Part shown: positions 1 through 12,765 of the stretch, in pieces
Layout of the letters: the number at the start of each line of letters is the position of its first letter
Position numbering within the stretch: the first letter of the stretch is position 1
Assembly: GCA_026419785.1 (NCBI GenBank)
Contig: JAODTK010005911.1
Coordinates: 593,001 to 657,000 of the forward strand
Source: Sclerodactyla briareus
Taxonomy: Eukaryota; Echinodermata; Holothuroidea; Dendrochirotida; Sclerodactylidae
Length of the DNA: 64,000 bases
Reading direction: 5' to 3'
Notes under the pieces: generated by a model
Database searches by the model: none
The model's input: the letters and a program-made list of their open reading frames with translations, nothing else
Told to the model about the DNA's origin: nothing
Position numbers and translations under genes: made by a program

Positions 1-1499
1 CAATCTCCTTGGAAATGAACGAACCCCATTATAACAACCCCACTGGGCTACAATGGGAAGGGGTTGTTAATGAAGGTCAGCAGGTTTGCCTGCATTGGTG
101 AAATATGGCCAGGGTTCCTCAATGCGTCCATCCATAACTTGTGAACCTTATAGAAATCTAATCAAGGATCGACCATTCACCAGGTACAAGGAATAAAGCC
201 ATGCCTAATTTCAGATACCTCAATGCTAAATATGGTTTTGAACATGCAGGTGGCAGAATGGTAACTGCCTCTCCCTTATTTTTTTTCCACTTTCAGTCTC
301 TCATGGTAAATGCCCACAGAAGACGAACAACATTTTCAAATTCCTTGGTATGACCTGACTGAATCGAACGCTTTGGTGTGAGCTGAACCAGGAATTGAAA
401 TAGGGCCTATAAAAGAATCAACAAAAGTCAACAATAGTCTGTTATCCATGTAAAAAGAAACTTCACCAAGAACTTTGAAAAGAGGACAAAAGAAATTTGA
501 ATCACTAGAACAAGAAGAATAGGATAGAATATGCCCTAAATTCTGGGAGCTTGTAGAGTTTTGGCTGCATAACTTGGAATGTGCTAGAAATAAATTATAA
601 ATCTGGGTAGCTAGTAGGTTGGTATACCACACTCGTTAGTGGTAAAAAGTTGGGTAAAACTGTAAAAACCTGTGCTGACCATTCCTACGCAGGGTAGAGC
701 ATTGGCAAATCCCCACTCCCAACCCTAAATGTTGTCCCCAACCCCAAACTTCATGGAATTCACCTCTGAGTAAGACGGTCATCAGGGAAATATACCGGAT
801 CTTGTAATTAATATATACGTCACTGTCTCAGTGTCTGAGAGGGGCGGGAAAGCAGTGTTGGTAACGGTAACGATGATCTGGGTGGAAAAACAGGACAATG
901 GGCACTTGTATTTCATTCTCTGCTATAATGAATGACGAATCATGTTTGAATAAACAAAAATGATTAGGCACAGATTCATTATTCTGTAAAATGGAGTATG
1001 GGAGTCACAACTCATTGAACAAAGATTTTTTTATTCAGTCAAAAATATTGTACTGGGACAGCAATATTTGGAGAAAAAAATCAATAATATATTGGGTTCA
1101 CAACTAATTGAACAGATATCTATTTGCGTGAAGTGATAGAAAGTGAACTGCCACTTGCTAATGCTGTAGGTAAACTTACTTAAGTCTTTTGTACGCCTCG
1201 ATAAGGGATTGCCTACCTGGAGATTTACCATTTCTGATCATCCTATTTTTCTTGGCTGTGAAGAAACCATGAGATGACCGCATGTGGGTGGGTTCACCAA
1301 GATATTTCTGACACATTCCCCAGTCTGATCCAACCATCAATGCCAACAGGAAAAATCAACACCATTCCTCACTTGGATTTTAAAACGCAGTCTTCCATTA
1401 AACCTTCCTCTACACTTGGCCTCATAAGATCACATTGATTTGAGTGATCTACAATAATCTGTTATAGATGGTGTGACTCATGGAGTATACTGCACTGAC
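1..1499. other. Non-coding stretch, nothing recognised
   Basis: This is AT-rich sequence with short chance open frames only. It lies downstream of the last cadherin exon recognised and is presumably intron. No repeat array or RNA gene was seen. Confidence 0.4.
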
Positions 1500-1643
1500 C
1501 TGAATGTTTCCGCGGTGGTCAGCGGCACACCGTTGGCTGAGATGCTGAGCATATTTCCCTCCACTGTGAATTCAAAATTTTTGGTACATTCTCCTGATGA
1601 ACAGATTGCTGTGAAGTTGCCTGCCGCCCTATTTGGCAGGCGT
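1500..1643 (-). CDS. Cadherin-type exon U (cysteine-containing)
   Basis: The exon starts after a pyrimidine-rich tract ending in CCCTGCAG and ends at TTCAG|GTCAGT, so both splice sites are consensus. The open frame reads through without a stop and contains GNFTAICSSGECTKNFEF and then TVEGNMLSISANGVPL. The beta-strand-like pattern and the paired cysteines resemble the cysteine-bearing repeats in exons S, F and C. No DxNDN linker is present in this piece, so calling it cadherin rests partly on strand and context. Another extracellular beta-sandwich domain is possible. Confidence 0.5.
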
Positions 1644-1724
1644 CTGCAGGGGTCCAAGAGAAGAGAAAGAACAGAAAGACAAGCAGGATAAAGGATGTTG
1701 TGTCATCCCTCTGGCCAGTCTAGG

Positions 1725-2245
1725 GGAGGGTGTGTCACGTCAAACATCTGCAGTCTAAAGGGGGCATGTCATATCAACTTATGAGTAAAGAGGATTGTGT
1801 GTCACATCAACCTCTGTGTCAAGATGCAGGGTGTGTGTCAGTCGAACCTCGCAGTATAAAGGAGGGGTCACATCAAACTTATGCAGTATATAGGAAAGGT
1901 GTCACACTGACCCTATGTAGTATGGAGGAGGGTGTCACACCAAACCTCTGTAGTATGAAGGAGGTTGTGTGTCACACAAAACCTTATGTTGCAAAGGACA
2001 TTATATCACATCAAACCTTTGCAGTATAAAGGTGGGGTGGGTTACATTAAACATGCAGTATACAGGTGGGTGGTCTGCCAAACCTCTGCCAGTATAAAGG
2101 TGATGTGTCACATCCACACCTAGCAGAACAAGTGAGGGTATGGTTGTGTGTCACATTGAACCCTGCAGGACGGGGTGTGTCATGTCAAACATCTTCAGTA
2201 CGAAGGAGGTTGTGTCACAGCAAAATGCAGGTAAAAGAAGGGTTG
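1725..2245 (+). repeat. Minisatellite, about 15 units of ~34 bp
   Basis: The motif GTGTCACATCAAACCTCTGC followed by AGTATAAAGGAGG recurs about every 32-37 bases with many substitutions and indels. The short open frames read across it are periodic and are not taken as protein. It sits in the intron just upstream (minus strand) of exon U. Confidence 0.75.
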
Positions 2246-4490
2246 GCACAATTAATATTACATCCAGAGAGTGGTTGTCAAATTTGCCATTTGCATATGC
2301 TCAGTTCACTGTTACTAGTCATCATAGCAAAGTGCTGATAGCAACAATAACGGTGGGTGATAAAGTTACCCTGTGCATAGGATGGGCACAATGTGGAGGT
2401 GATCAGCATTAATGGGGGATTTCCCCTGGGAGAGAGGATGGAGTGACACATGGATGTGGCTCATCAGGGGAAGGATCAGGCAGACGGGTGTATTTCTAAC
2501 GGGCATGGGTTTGACAAGTCATAATGATCATGGGTTTAACCCCTGTTGTGGAGCGGTCTGTATGAGGACCATGGTAATCATGGAAAAAGTTATCAGATAA
2601 CAAGAGCACCAATGGGGATGGAGCTCAAACTGCACAATTGTACTAAGACAAATTCAAATTATGTGTTATGTTTGAGAGCATGAAGTCAAGAAGGCAGTTT
2701 CAAATGATAGCCTACGGGCCCCTGTAATTGTAACAACTTGCATTGATCTCTAGGGCCAAATGTGTCTTAGCAGTCAATGAACATTGCTACTCAGTTTGGT
2801 TAACATCCATCAACGAATAAACAACAATCTCAATATATATATTGAGAAGACTAGGTGAGGTATCGCCGGTGCTCAGCAAGATCAAAATACCCAGGATTCC
2901 TAGATGACAGGCTTGATGCTTCTGACGTCATTGAAAAGTTGGATTCAGGCAAGTAAGATCAGAAGAGCCGACTGCCCAGAGAAATTGTAGAAGGAGTGAA
3001 CTTGGTTAGTAACCACTGGTTTGCTACTTAACCAGTAGTCTCTTTTGTGTAGAGGTACCGAGATTAATACTGATAATATCGATGACAGATCAGCTAGTTA
3101 CATGGTTAAAGTATCCAGGATTTAGCTTCAAATTTATCATTGTAGTTTCTGTGTTCAAGCTATTACTCCCTGCCTTATAACCTTCCATGTGAGGTGTTGG
3201 TGCAATAGCCAATCGTCTGATAGACGATACAGTGGTGGCAATGTGTGCATCAGGTATGCAATAGGTGAATGTACGCCCGGAGGCCAGCAGGCCATGGCCA
3301 CGGCTTTGAGCAATTGGCCCCGCCCCAAAAATTAACTTCTTTTCAAGGCCAGTCTAAGTGGGAAAACCCCAGTTGTGCTTAGGGCTTGCAATTATACTTC
3401 AATATTACTGCATTTTTCTACAAAGCATGGCTACTGTGCACAGATGTCTAATAATGGAAGGGCACTTGCCTATCCCAGCCTCGGGGGTGGTGGGGGGGGG
3501 GGTCGCCCTTCATATTCATACAAGCATCAACACACAATACTGATCATCATCACAATTACACTTACTGCCATTGTCTTCGGTGGTGGTAGTTAGGGGACTG
3601 TGGGTTGGCAAGATTTTGCGGGGAAGGGCTTTCCATATCCTATATTGAGCATGTTCTTATAAATCTAAATGTATGGTGCCTTACACTTGCTAGGGTAGCA
3701 GTGGGGATGGTTGGCAGTTGCTGAATTGCAATTGCCCTGCTAATTTTCAAACACACTCATTCTATTTTCCTAAGAGGGAGGGGTGGCAATACCCATGGTG
3801 GGGAGAAGGAATTTGGTCAGAGTATTTTTTTTTCCTCTAATGCACTCATATTCAATAATTTTAAGAGGACGTAGTTCTCATATTCTAGTACACATTCACA
3901 CGATTATACATGTACTAAGATGGACTGGCAGTATGCGAAGGGAAGTAAAGCTGTAAACTGTAAATCCACAAGTACTTCACTAGCTAGGTATACTGCCACT
4001 TCAAGTGCCAAATCCTTAAGGGCTATTTGTTTATAGGGCATGGGGGTGATTTTTTTTATTTTGACATGTGTGGCCAAAACATGGTGCAAAAAAAACTACT
4101 GGGGAATTATGGGGAGTTTTGAATGGATTGGTGAATGCGAGTTGCACAAACTGTCATTTGGGAATCAGTATCCACATCATAGTAGTGGGGGGGGTAGGAG
4201 GAAAATGTGGGGGGGGGTTGCAGGCTGTGTGAATAGGGAAGTAATCCAGTATGGGGGGATTACCAGGGGAGCTCTAACACTTTTCAACATTTTTAATTTA
4301 GAAATCATGATGAAGAGGGAGGTGATTGGGAATGGGTTTTTGATTGCAGCCTAATGGGGGAAAGCAAGCAACCCAGTATGGGGAAAAAGAGAGTAATGAA
4401 GAATATGGGAATTTGGAATTCAAATTTGGAAGATTGTTGCTCCATGACCGAACATCATCACTGACATGTGCTCCAAAATTTGTAGCAGCA
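2246..4490. other. Intronic sequence, low-copy, no gene seen
   Basis: No coding signal or RNA gene is apparent. Positions 2,850-2,940 share an imperfect block (ATCGCCGGTGCTCA, then CCAGGATTCCTAGATGA) with 7,108-7,155, so this is probably an old dispersed repeat. A G-rich run lies at 3,485-3,503 and GGGG-rich patches at 4,185-4,260. Confidence 0.35.
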
Positions 4491-4494
4491 TTTT

Positions 4495-5345
4495 GCATGA
4501 TTTAACATGATGGGCCCTGGGGCAAACATGGGCTTTCAGCCAGAAGCTCCCAAACACCCCTGATGGACCCTTAACCAAGGAGCATTACATGTTAACTCCA
4601 AAGAAAAATCAATTGGAACTGTGGAAGGAGATGCATTCAGAGTGCCAATGTGTGAATTCCATGAAATTTCATAAAGGGGCCCTCGGGCCCAGTGGGACTG
4701 TGGATCGGAAGTTCCTGCAATGGAGGTCGGCCATATTGGTACCGAGGGTCAGTACTGGCACAAAACTTGTAAGAGAGAAGAGGCATTTTGCGTAATTCCA
4801 CATGATGGGCCCTCTGGGCCACACTAGGCCTTGGGTCCCATATCCCTGGGGGCACCCTGGAAGTATGGCTATTAGCCCATAATAGATCGAAAACTCAGCC
4901 ACTGTGCAACTAGATTTGTAGGAGATACTAGATTTCACAGTACTTCATGTAAATGAGGCCCTAGTGCTAAAATGGGCTTTGGGCCCCCAAAATTGAACAA
5001 GCACAAATGGCCCTCACCTACAAGAACCATAACATGTAATTTGAAGGGGAAACCAATGCAGCTACTGGGGATTGAGATGCATTCAGGCACCATGTGTGAA
5101 AATCATGAAATGGGCCCTAGGCCCAAAGCCGACCTTGAAACAAAAAAATATTCTGACAATACGAAAGGAAAGGAACAGCTGTTAGACCATCCAATTTGAC
5201 AAAAACCCATCAGCACCTGTGCATCCAAAATTTGTAGGAAAATAGTCGCATTCTTTGCAGAGTTTTCCCTTATGGCCCATTGTGATCCTTGACCTTGACC
5301 CTTCAGGGGTCAACGATTGACCCATCAGTCAATAAACAGTGTGAC
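4495..5345 (+). repeat. GGGCCC dispersed repeat family, copy 1
   Basis: The stretch contains several degenerate sub-units of about 150-180 bp. Each carries a near-palindrome around GGGCCC(TA)GGGCCC and the phrases CAAAATTTGTAGGAG and GCATTTTGCGTAATTCCACA. It ends with a TTGACCTTGACC motif and GTGACCAAGTCTGGTGGA. The same organisation recurs at 10,340-10,690 and 17,510-18,840 in the same orientation. No protein is recognisable in it. The type of mobile element is unknown. Confidence 0.65.
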
Positions 5346-5409
5346 CAAGTCTGGTGGAGATTCATCAAAGAACAAAACAATTTTGGGCCCAAAACAACAA
5401 AAGTTTACA

Positions 5410-5722
5410 GGACGGATGGATGATGGATGTGGATGGGGATGGATGGACGGACAGACAGACTGACGACAGACGGACGGACACGCGGAGGACAGACAGACAA
5501 GATTAGACAGACAGCCAACCAAGAGGGACCGAAGAAAGATAGACAGACAGACAAGATGGACCGAACAGACAGTGCCAGACAGTTGGACAGACAGACAGAC
5601 AGACAGACAAGACGAAGTTACGGGACGGAACGGCGGACGGATGGATGGGAAGGATGGAGGGATGGATGGATGTAGGAGGATGGATGGATGATGGATAGAT
5701 AGATAGATAGATAGATAGATAG

Positions 5723-5757
<35 letters not shown>

Positions 5758-5760
5758 GGT
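5410..5760 (+). repeat. Compound GGAT/GACA/GATA microsatellite
   Basis: Runs of GGAT, GACAGACA and GATA follow one another directly after the GGGCCC repeat copy. The long antisense frames rich in Ser-Ile-Tyr-Leu are translations of the microsatellite and are not genes. Confidence 0.9.
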
Positions 5761-8583
5761 TTTGAGTTAAAAACCAGATGTATCTTGAACTGAGACACTG
5801 TATACAGCAGTCCAAAACCCACCAAATCAACATAGAATATTCGGTGGGGACAATAACTCTCCTGCGATGGTCTCATTCGTATGAAATTCTGCAATCACCA
5901 ATGACGATCAGTTCAGGAGGTATATCGTTCACGTCTGATTGGACACCTCCCCGTTTCGGTTACCGTGTAAGGGAAGATTCCCTCTTCTGTTAGAGGCAGT
6001 GATCAGTCAAGAAAATATTCACATTGAAGGATAGCGTCAACATCAATACACTCCATTTTGGTGAGAACGCCACTAGTGCTTTGTCAATCTTAAATCGGGG
6101 GTCACCTGTGAAATGTGTAGAAGAAGAGAAATCAATTCTTAGATTTTGGGGGTTAATTATGGGCTAAAAGGAAACAACATCCTGAATATGGGAAAACTAC
6201 CCAAAACAAGAGCCTACAATCAAGTTTTTTGATAAGTTACAGCAAGAAGCTCTTCTGTGTGTATTACATAGCGTCTGTATAAAAGGAATCAGGTTGGCTA
6301 GTGGCGGGGGGGATACCGTTCGTTTTTTCTAATCGTGCGGTATATTTTGCTGGACTATTTTGTCTCAAAATTTATGATTAGATTCCATTTTCCAAAAGAT
6401 GCTAAAATCAATGATATGGCCATGGTAATGGGGTAAGAGTCAGGTTTTAAACATCAAAGCTGGTGATTTTGATATCAGTTGGGTCAGTTCTTATGAAATG
6501 CCTTGAAAAGTGAATCTACTGTCTTTGTATTCACAATATAAGACTTTCATGGGGAGCTTCATCACTAATAAATACATGATTCTCTTTATTACTCAGTATG
6601 ATAAACCTGTAGATTCAAATGAGAGTCATAAAATGGTAATATTCATGCTATAAGACATTTAATTACATATTTAATTTATAAATATTAACTCGCATCTCCC
6701 TGCAACAGCGGTTCAGGATTTCGGCGAATGCTCCATAGTAGACATTGGCACAGTGGCACAGTGGTATCAGTGAGGCTTTGCAAGCAACATTCCCTGCAGT
6801 CACCACACATTTCCCCTCCCCCTGCGGGTTGTACTCGCAGTATAGGCGATAGGCGAGATCTGGTCTTTACTTCATGGTTCCACACTAATGATGGGATTGT
6901 GCATGGGTTTTAAGAGTTAGTTTTAGCAGTCACGTTGGTCATAATTTTTCACTCTTCCAGGTTCCAAAAAAGTGGCTGTATCCTGGAGTTCACTGACCAT
7001 CTTTCCAGACAGGAGGTAAAATGGCAGTCTTGGGAGCAGGTTGGAAATGGTTGCACCCCTACCTGGATATCATCCAAGTACTAGTCAAGAAAAGAAGGCA
7101 ATTTATCGGCGATGCTCATCCATGATCAATAGTCCCAGGATTCCTAGATGAGCCTACTTGGTTTCCTGAACCTGTAGAAATGATCAAATAAAATAAAATA
7201 AGTAAAAAAATTTGGATTGTGTAAAGCAGATTAATCAATCCAAGTACCTGGGAGTACGATTGAGCGATCTCTACGGGGGGCCTCAGAGTTACAGTTAGAG
7301 CCAGAGTTGCCACAGCATGGATGAATGGAAGGAATTAGAAAGTGTAATTAACAGCTGAGATGCCGAGGTCAAGAAAGTTGGGAAATTCAAACTGTACAAC
7401 ATATTATTATTTTAATTTAAATACAAACTGACATGGAATACTCTATTCGTGAGTTTTGTCCGACCCATCATCATCTGTCGCACTACAACAAAGTAAAGCA
7501 GGCAATCATCCCAGTTATAATCTGACACATAAAAAACTGAGCCACTCTGAAAACAGAACATAAGGAGATAATGCTTTATATATAGTGTCACATGCAGATC
7601 AGAGCATCACAATGAATTGTCATCTATTGTCCAATGATCAATCAGTATTATGAAATGCATGTTTGGGAGTAAATCAATGGTTTAGCACAGTTCATCACAT
7701 GATAAACCCAGGGCATGGGTCAATGCATGCAAGCAGTAGCACAAAGATTCAGAGATCATGTCAAAAATCTACACTTAGTCAATTACTGCAGTTTATTCAT
7801 GTAAATCAGCACAGTCGTCTTATAATTCTGACATACCCACATGCCAACAAGGTGTAGTATTCTAGATTGGTATTATTCCTTCCGATAGGCAAGCCTTCAT
7901 GCATGATCAAGGAATAGTGTTCCAATGAAGTGACCATGTAAGGCCATTGGCTGTATCAACACACACTGATTGGGCAGAAATCATAACTGACATGAATAAA
8001 ATTGCTTTTTAAAGTGTAATAATTTCCATTTTTTCATGCCAAAAATTTGTGCACATTGCATTCAGGCAGCATCTGATCTGTGTATAATTTTAGTTCGGGG
8101 CTCTCTCAGTGATGATGCTACTGTTGCTACTGTACAATGTTTCTCGGATATGTCAGGTTTGCGTCTGTTACGAATATGTCCGCAGGGCTTGCTTCAACAC
8201 AGACCATTCATTTTGCTACCGTACTGTAGTCCTTGTTTTGCTAAGGTCTGTAGGTTTCATCCTTTAAAAAAGAAGTAAACCCTAGTTAAATTTATCAATT
8301 AAAAGTTTGTTTGTTTCCACATTCTCCATGGAATGTGTTGGGAATGAAAAATAAAAACATTTGTTGAGCATCCAGTTAATTCGACTTCTGCAAGTAATTA
8401 CACTATCTAGATATGAACAAAGGTTGATTAGAAAATAGGTTACAATCAACATAAAACTACTGGAATGAAAAATCTTTCGAAAATTAAAAGCCCGAGTTGC
8501 AACGGTTGGTATAGTGTGAATTCTGTATTGGTTCTCATCATTCGAGATATATTTTTTCATAAGCATATCAGAAGGACAAATAC
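5761..8583. other. Intronic sequence, no gene seen
   Basis: No exon meets both splice-site and domain criteria here. A weak tRNA-like patch lies at 6,750-6,845: TGGCACAGTGG, then a small CTGCG/CGCAG hairpin about 75 bases on. It may be a decayed SINE. The block at 7,108-7,155 resembles 2,850-2,940. Confidence 0.35.
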
Positions 8584-8681
8584 CTGAAAACACGGGGATT
8601 ATCATTGATGTCATCGACTTTGACCAGACTCTGTGTTGAACTACTGAGTTCGGTCGTAGACGTAGTTGCATTAAAAGTGAC
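8584..8681 (-). CDS. Cadherin exon T with DINDN calcium linker
   Basis: The exon runs from TTCTTACAG|GTCACT to TTTTCAG|GTATTTG. The open frame ends TELSSSTQSLVKV then DDINDNPRVF, the standard last strand and calcium-binding linker of an EC repeat (family consensus V.V.D.NDNPP.F). It has no stop or frame break. Its length, 98 bases, is normal for a small cadherin exon. The preceding protein segment may come from exon S at 13.8 kb, but the join could not be proven. Confidence 0.8.
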
Positions 8682-8834
8682 CTGTAAGAACAGTTGAAAG
8701 TCAATTAGGATGTCACTCTGTATGGTTCACGGATCATGTCCTTGCACTTTATAATCAAAATAACTTACGCCTCGGAAATCTTAGTATATTCCGTAATTTG
8801 GTAATCATGTTGTTATTTTGGTTGCTACCAATGG

Positions 8835-8866
8835 CCAGAACTATATATATATATATATATAGATAT

Positions 8867-8909
<43 letters not shown>

Positions 8910-8910
8910 T
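8835..8910. repeat. (AT)n microsatellite
   Basis: An alternating AT run with a few interruptions. It abuts the left arm of the palindromic element at 8,909-9,060. Confidence 0.9.
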
Positions 8911-9060
8911 ATATATAACCCCATTAGCTGGCGTCTTGTATATAACGTTCCGAACGTTTACGATAGGCAACCCAGCAGCTTATGTCACATATGAGGCACT
9001 ACAGCCGAAATAGGCATATAACCGAAGAAGGTCTCGCTTATTCAATGGGGTTATATATAT
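8909..9060. mobile_element. MITE-like palindrome-ended element
   Basis: The left end ATATATAACCCCATT at about 8,911-8,925 is the reverse complement of the right end AATGGGGTTATATAT at about 9,044-9,059. About 118 bases lie between the arms. (AT)n flanks both ends, which suits insertion at TA. No transposase frame exists, so this would be a non-autonomous DNA transposon. It could also be a simple foldback. Confidence 0.5.
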
Positions 9061-9479
9061 ATATATATATACAGCAGGGAGAATCCACACCCAACAAATA
9101 ATAAGGGGAACTTATAAACTCCATTACAGAAAAACTGAAATATTGGAAAAAGAGGACTTCATTATAACTGGACATTTCGAACAGCTAGATCTGCTGTTTG
9201 GATCACTAGGGTAATAATGGAACCTGTCAAGACCAACGAAAATGGATTACCTAATTAATGTTCTTGTGAAGTTACATGGATGCCTACTAATAGGGCATGA
9301 GTATTTGAATCTATAATATATACTTCTTTTCACCCATTTTACCCATTTTGATTCCTTGCCAAAGGCGAAAGGAATCTATGTGATGGTACAGGCACGTGTA
9401 TTGTGTGCGTGTGTATCTGTGTGCCATATATATGTATGTGTCTAATGCCCCTTGAAAACACAATAACTTTTGACAGCAA

Positions 9480-10150
9480 AGGTATTTGGATTCCATACTG
9501 GTATGTAGGATTAGCAATATGAAATAAATGATCCCTATTTGGGGGGGGGTGGCTTGCCCAAAGTAAATGGAGGTGAAGGTTCTGAAAACCTTGTAAACAT
9601 GATACTCTTGACCACCAAGGTGAGCATACTTGGTATGGGGTGGTCATATGAAGTAAATGATCCCTATTGTTCCGGTCTGATGCAATGTCATCTGAGGTGA
9701 ACAGAAGTCAAAACCTTAAAACATTGTAAAATAAAAAAAATAGTGAAGGAAAAGGTGCACTACAACCATACGTGGTGTGTAGCTTGACCCTATTGTTTGG
9801 GGGTCTGGTAAAGGTCATCTGAAGTCAACAGAGAACAAAGTCTGGAAACCTTGTAAATATGGGATAACTTCTTGACACACATAAGGGTAGAGGGTTGAAA
9901 CTTAGTATGTAGATTAGCTATTGAGTACATGATCCCTATTGTTCCAGGGTCAGATAAAAAATCATCTGAAGTCAACAGAGGTCAAAGACTGCAAACCTTG
10001 CAAACATGACAACCAGTGAACATGTGAACCAGTGAACAACACAAGTGTGGATGCTCCATACTTGGTATGCAGGCTGGCCATAAGTAATTCATAATCCCCA
10101 TTGTTTTTTTTTATCTGGTCCAAGGTCATCTGAGGTCAATAGATCAAACG
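9480..10150 (+). repeat. Degenerate ~130-165 bp tandem repeat, about 5 units
   Basis: The phrase ATGATCCCTATTGTTCCGG, then GTCATCTGAAGTCAACAGAGG, then AAACCTTGTAAACATGA recurs about five times with drift. Nothing coding is recognised. It is probably part of a dispersed repeat family. Confidence 0.65.
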
Positions 10151-10339
10151 GAACTAATCACCACATGCGTTTAGGTGAGTGATAATTTGGTTGCGCCAAG
10201 GTTGGATCAACTCGCCAGACTAGCAAAGGCTAGCAAAACTGGTCGCCACAGTATAATTCTGAGGCCTTCGTATATAGCACCACCATTATGACGACATCAG
10301 CACGTGCCACTAAATTGTATAAAAGGAGAATCATATTGA

Positions 10340-10690
10340 TTCTCACATAAGGGCCCTAGGGTCCCACATTGGGCCTTGAGCTAGGAGTTCGCAAACACCC
10401 AAGGGATTACTACCAAGGACCATGAAGTAACTGAAGAAAATCAACTAAACCTTGTAAGAGGAGATGCATTTCAAGCACCAATGTGTATAATTTCACCAAA
10501 TGGGGCCATATGGTCCCAAGTGGGACCAGTGGGCCGGAAAATGCCTGAACTTTCCCAGGACCGCTATTACACCATCATATGACCAAACACAAGCACTGTG
10601 CACCAAAATTTGTAGGAGAAGCCTTTTGTGTGATTCCACATGATGGGCCCCGTGAAGGCCCATTGGCTTGGTTATCAATGTGACCAAGTA
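10340..10690 (+). repeat. GGGCCC dispersed repeat family, copy 2 (short)
   Basis: The same phrases as copy 1 are present (GGGCCCTAGGGTCCCACATT, CAAAATTTGTAGGAG, ATTCCACATGATGGGCCC). It ends at GTGACCAAGTATCA, equivalent to the end of copy 1. Confidence 0.6.
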
Positions 10691-10757
10691 TCATTATGAT
10701 CCATCAAAGGATCATCATTATGATCCATCAAAGGATCATCATTATGATCCATCAAAG
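10686..10757 (+). repeat. Three copies of a ~26-bp unit
   Basis: ATCATTATGATCCATCAAAG repeats three times almost exactly. It arises at the tail of the GGGCCC repeat copy, where the homologous tail elsewhere is GATTCATCAAAG. Confidence 0.85.
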
Positions 10758-10784
10758 CCATTGGGCCATATGGCTTAGGAACCA

Positions 10785-12765
10785 GGAACGAAGCTGGAGC
10801 AAGGTTGCTTGACTTGGCAGCTAGCCACAACATCACGCCAGCTCCACACATGGTTTCTGGTCGGCGTTGAGCGGTTCACAAAAATACCTGGAACAATGTA
10901 CTGACGGCGCACCAAAAATGCTATCAATCACATTTTTGTTGATAGGTCAAAACGCAAACACCTTACTCACTGCAGGTCTTTTAGCTGCCAATTTGAGACT
11001 GACCACAGGATGGTACTGTTCAACATCAAGCTGAAGTTCTCTTCGCTGCACACCCAGACGCAGACATTCTTTAAACATCCACAGGCTTAGTGATGCTGCA
11101 GTAGGTCAACAATTCTGCCACAGTGTGAAAGAAGACCTAGCTAACACTAATGACCCTCCTCTCTGACAGATAGCCACCATCATTGCACGATCGAGTAACA
11201 GACACCTGTGGTACCCAGAAAGTTTCTGTCAACAAACCACATCTCCAGCCTGATACCATCGAGCTGATCAGAAGAAAGAATTCCTGCCAGGAACATCACT
11301 GAGCAGAGCATCTCCGTAATCTGGTGAAGCACAAGTGCGAGAAGGACATGGAAATGTGGGTCCTGGAACAAGTTTCTACCATTGAGACTGCCTACCGCAA
11401 CAATGACACAGCACGCTTTTCAAAACAACGGAAACTGCTGACCGGTAAGATCAATGCTCCAAATGTGAACTTCAAGGATGCAAACGGCACCACCTTGGAG
11501 AGTGGTCACTGAAGAAGGTCAAACCGTTGTCATGAATATGCTACCATCCTTTTCCAGTCAAGATCTTCAGTGCAGCGTGGATGGTCTACAATTACTTTAA
11601 CTACAATATTTCTGATGATGTCCTCCCAACACTGGGGGAGGTTGAGAAGCCATCACGTCACTCAAGAAAAACAAAGCTACTGGGCCTGGACAAACACATC
11701 CTGGCGGGACGGATGCATCAAGACCTGCTGCAACTGTAACACGCTTCTCAGCCCCATTCACAAGGCTGTGCGGCACATCTGTGGCCACAGGCATTATGGC
11801 CTCAGCGCTGACATCTTTAACCTCATCTCCACTCCATAAGAAGAACGACCGAGGGGTCTGTGAGAAATTATCACACATTGGCTCTCATTAGTCATGCCAG
11901 CAAAGTAGTGCTCAGCATCATGCAGTCACGCCTCCAGACTCACCTTGAAGATGTTAGCAAGGTGCAGTTTGGCTTCCGCTCCGGGAACGTCAACAAAGAT
12001 GCTATTCTGTCGCTCTCAAGAATCTCCTTCTGCCTAATACAGAGCCCAAACACCACTCACATCTTATTTTCGTGAATTACAAGAAAGCCTTCGATAGTGT
12101 AAAACATGCCTCGCTCATGGAGAAGCTGGAGCAGATGAGGGTGGATAAGGATCTCATCAGACTCACAGAGAGTCTTATCATGTGCTGGAGGGCGTTCTAC
12201 AATGAAGAAGAACGAGACAACAGATGCCTTCAACACTCCAGTTGGATGTAGACAGGGCTGCCCACTTTCCCCAATCCTCTTCTCTCTTTTCACTGAATGC
12301 CTTATGAAGGAATGGCATGCTAGGACTGTTGGTTGCCTGGTGCTACTATAGGTGAACGCACAGTAAAGGAACTGAGGTATGCCGAGATTTTCTGTCCTGT
12401 TTTTGCATTATCCGCTGTTGAAGCAGAAGCGGCTCTTAACATCTTGCGGACGTCTCCAGGCCGCTACCAGCTTGTGATTCACACCCTGGTAAAAAAACAG
12501 CTCACCTGGTCAGCCAGACAGACCCAACTCTGCCGACACTGTCCACATGGGGCCCTCCATTATCCCCAACGTTAACTCATACATGTACCTCGGATCCATC
12601 ATCACCCACAACATGGAGGAAGCAAAACACATGCTCTTTTCCCGGAATCGATGCAGATAAGAGCTCAACAACATGGTCCACCTATCGGTTCATTCGCATC
12701 GCTTCTGAGACAGGTCTACGGACTCTTCAGAGTCTTTGACGATTCACTACCACTACTAAAGGATG
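10785..12765 (+). mobile_element. Non-LTR retrotransposon (endonuclease + reverse transcriptase), decayed
   Basis: Read on the plus strand in shifting frames, 10,800-11,070 matches the end of an APE-type endonuclease: RLLDLAASHNIT, then a TW...DHIFVD-like region, then a TDHRMVLFNIKLK-like region. Positions 11,860-12,330 match a reverse transcriptase: LISHASKVVLSIM, FGFRSGN, NYKKAFDSVKH, then GCRQGCPLSPILFSLFTECL. Near 12,570 NSYMYLGSIIT fits the later RT motif. Many stops and frame shifts make it non-functional. The order EN-RT fits an autonomous LINE. Within LINEs the exact clade (RTE-, CR1- or L1-like) is uncertain. It is 5'-truncated and in an intron of the cadherin gene, antisense to it. 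Confidence 0.8.

Noticed and set aside
5325-5894. 189-residue minus-strand open frame
   Set aside because: It is a translation of GGAT/GACA/GATA microsatellites (Ser-Ile-Tyr-Leu and Cys-Leu-Ser runs), with no domain.
6750-6845. tRNA gene
   Set aside because: Only an A-box-like word and one hairpin; no cloverleaf. At most a decayed SINE.
6960-7016. Plus-strand exon-like piece with TTCCAG acceptor and GAG|GTAAAA donor
   Set aside because: The encoded peptide matches nothing and the strand is opposite to the gene; probably chance.
7116-7313. Frame with ALTVTLRPPVEIAQSYSQ before a GTACTT donor
   Set aside because: It overlaps a dispersed repeat block, has no acceptor and no domain.
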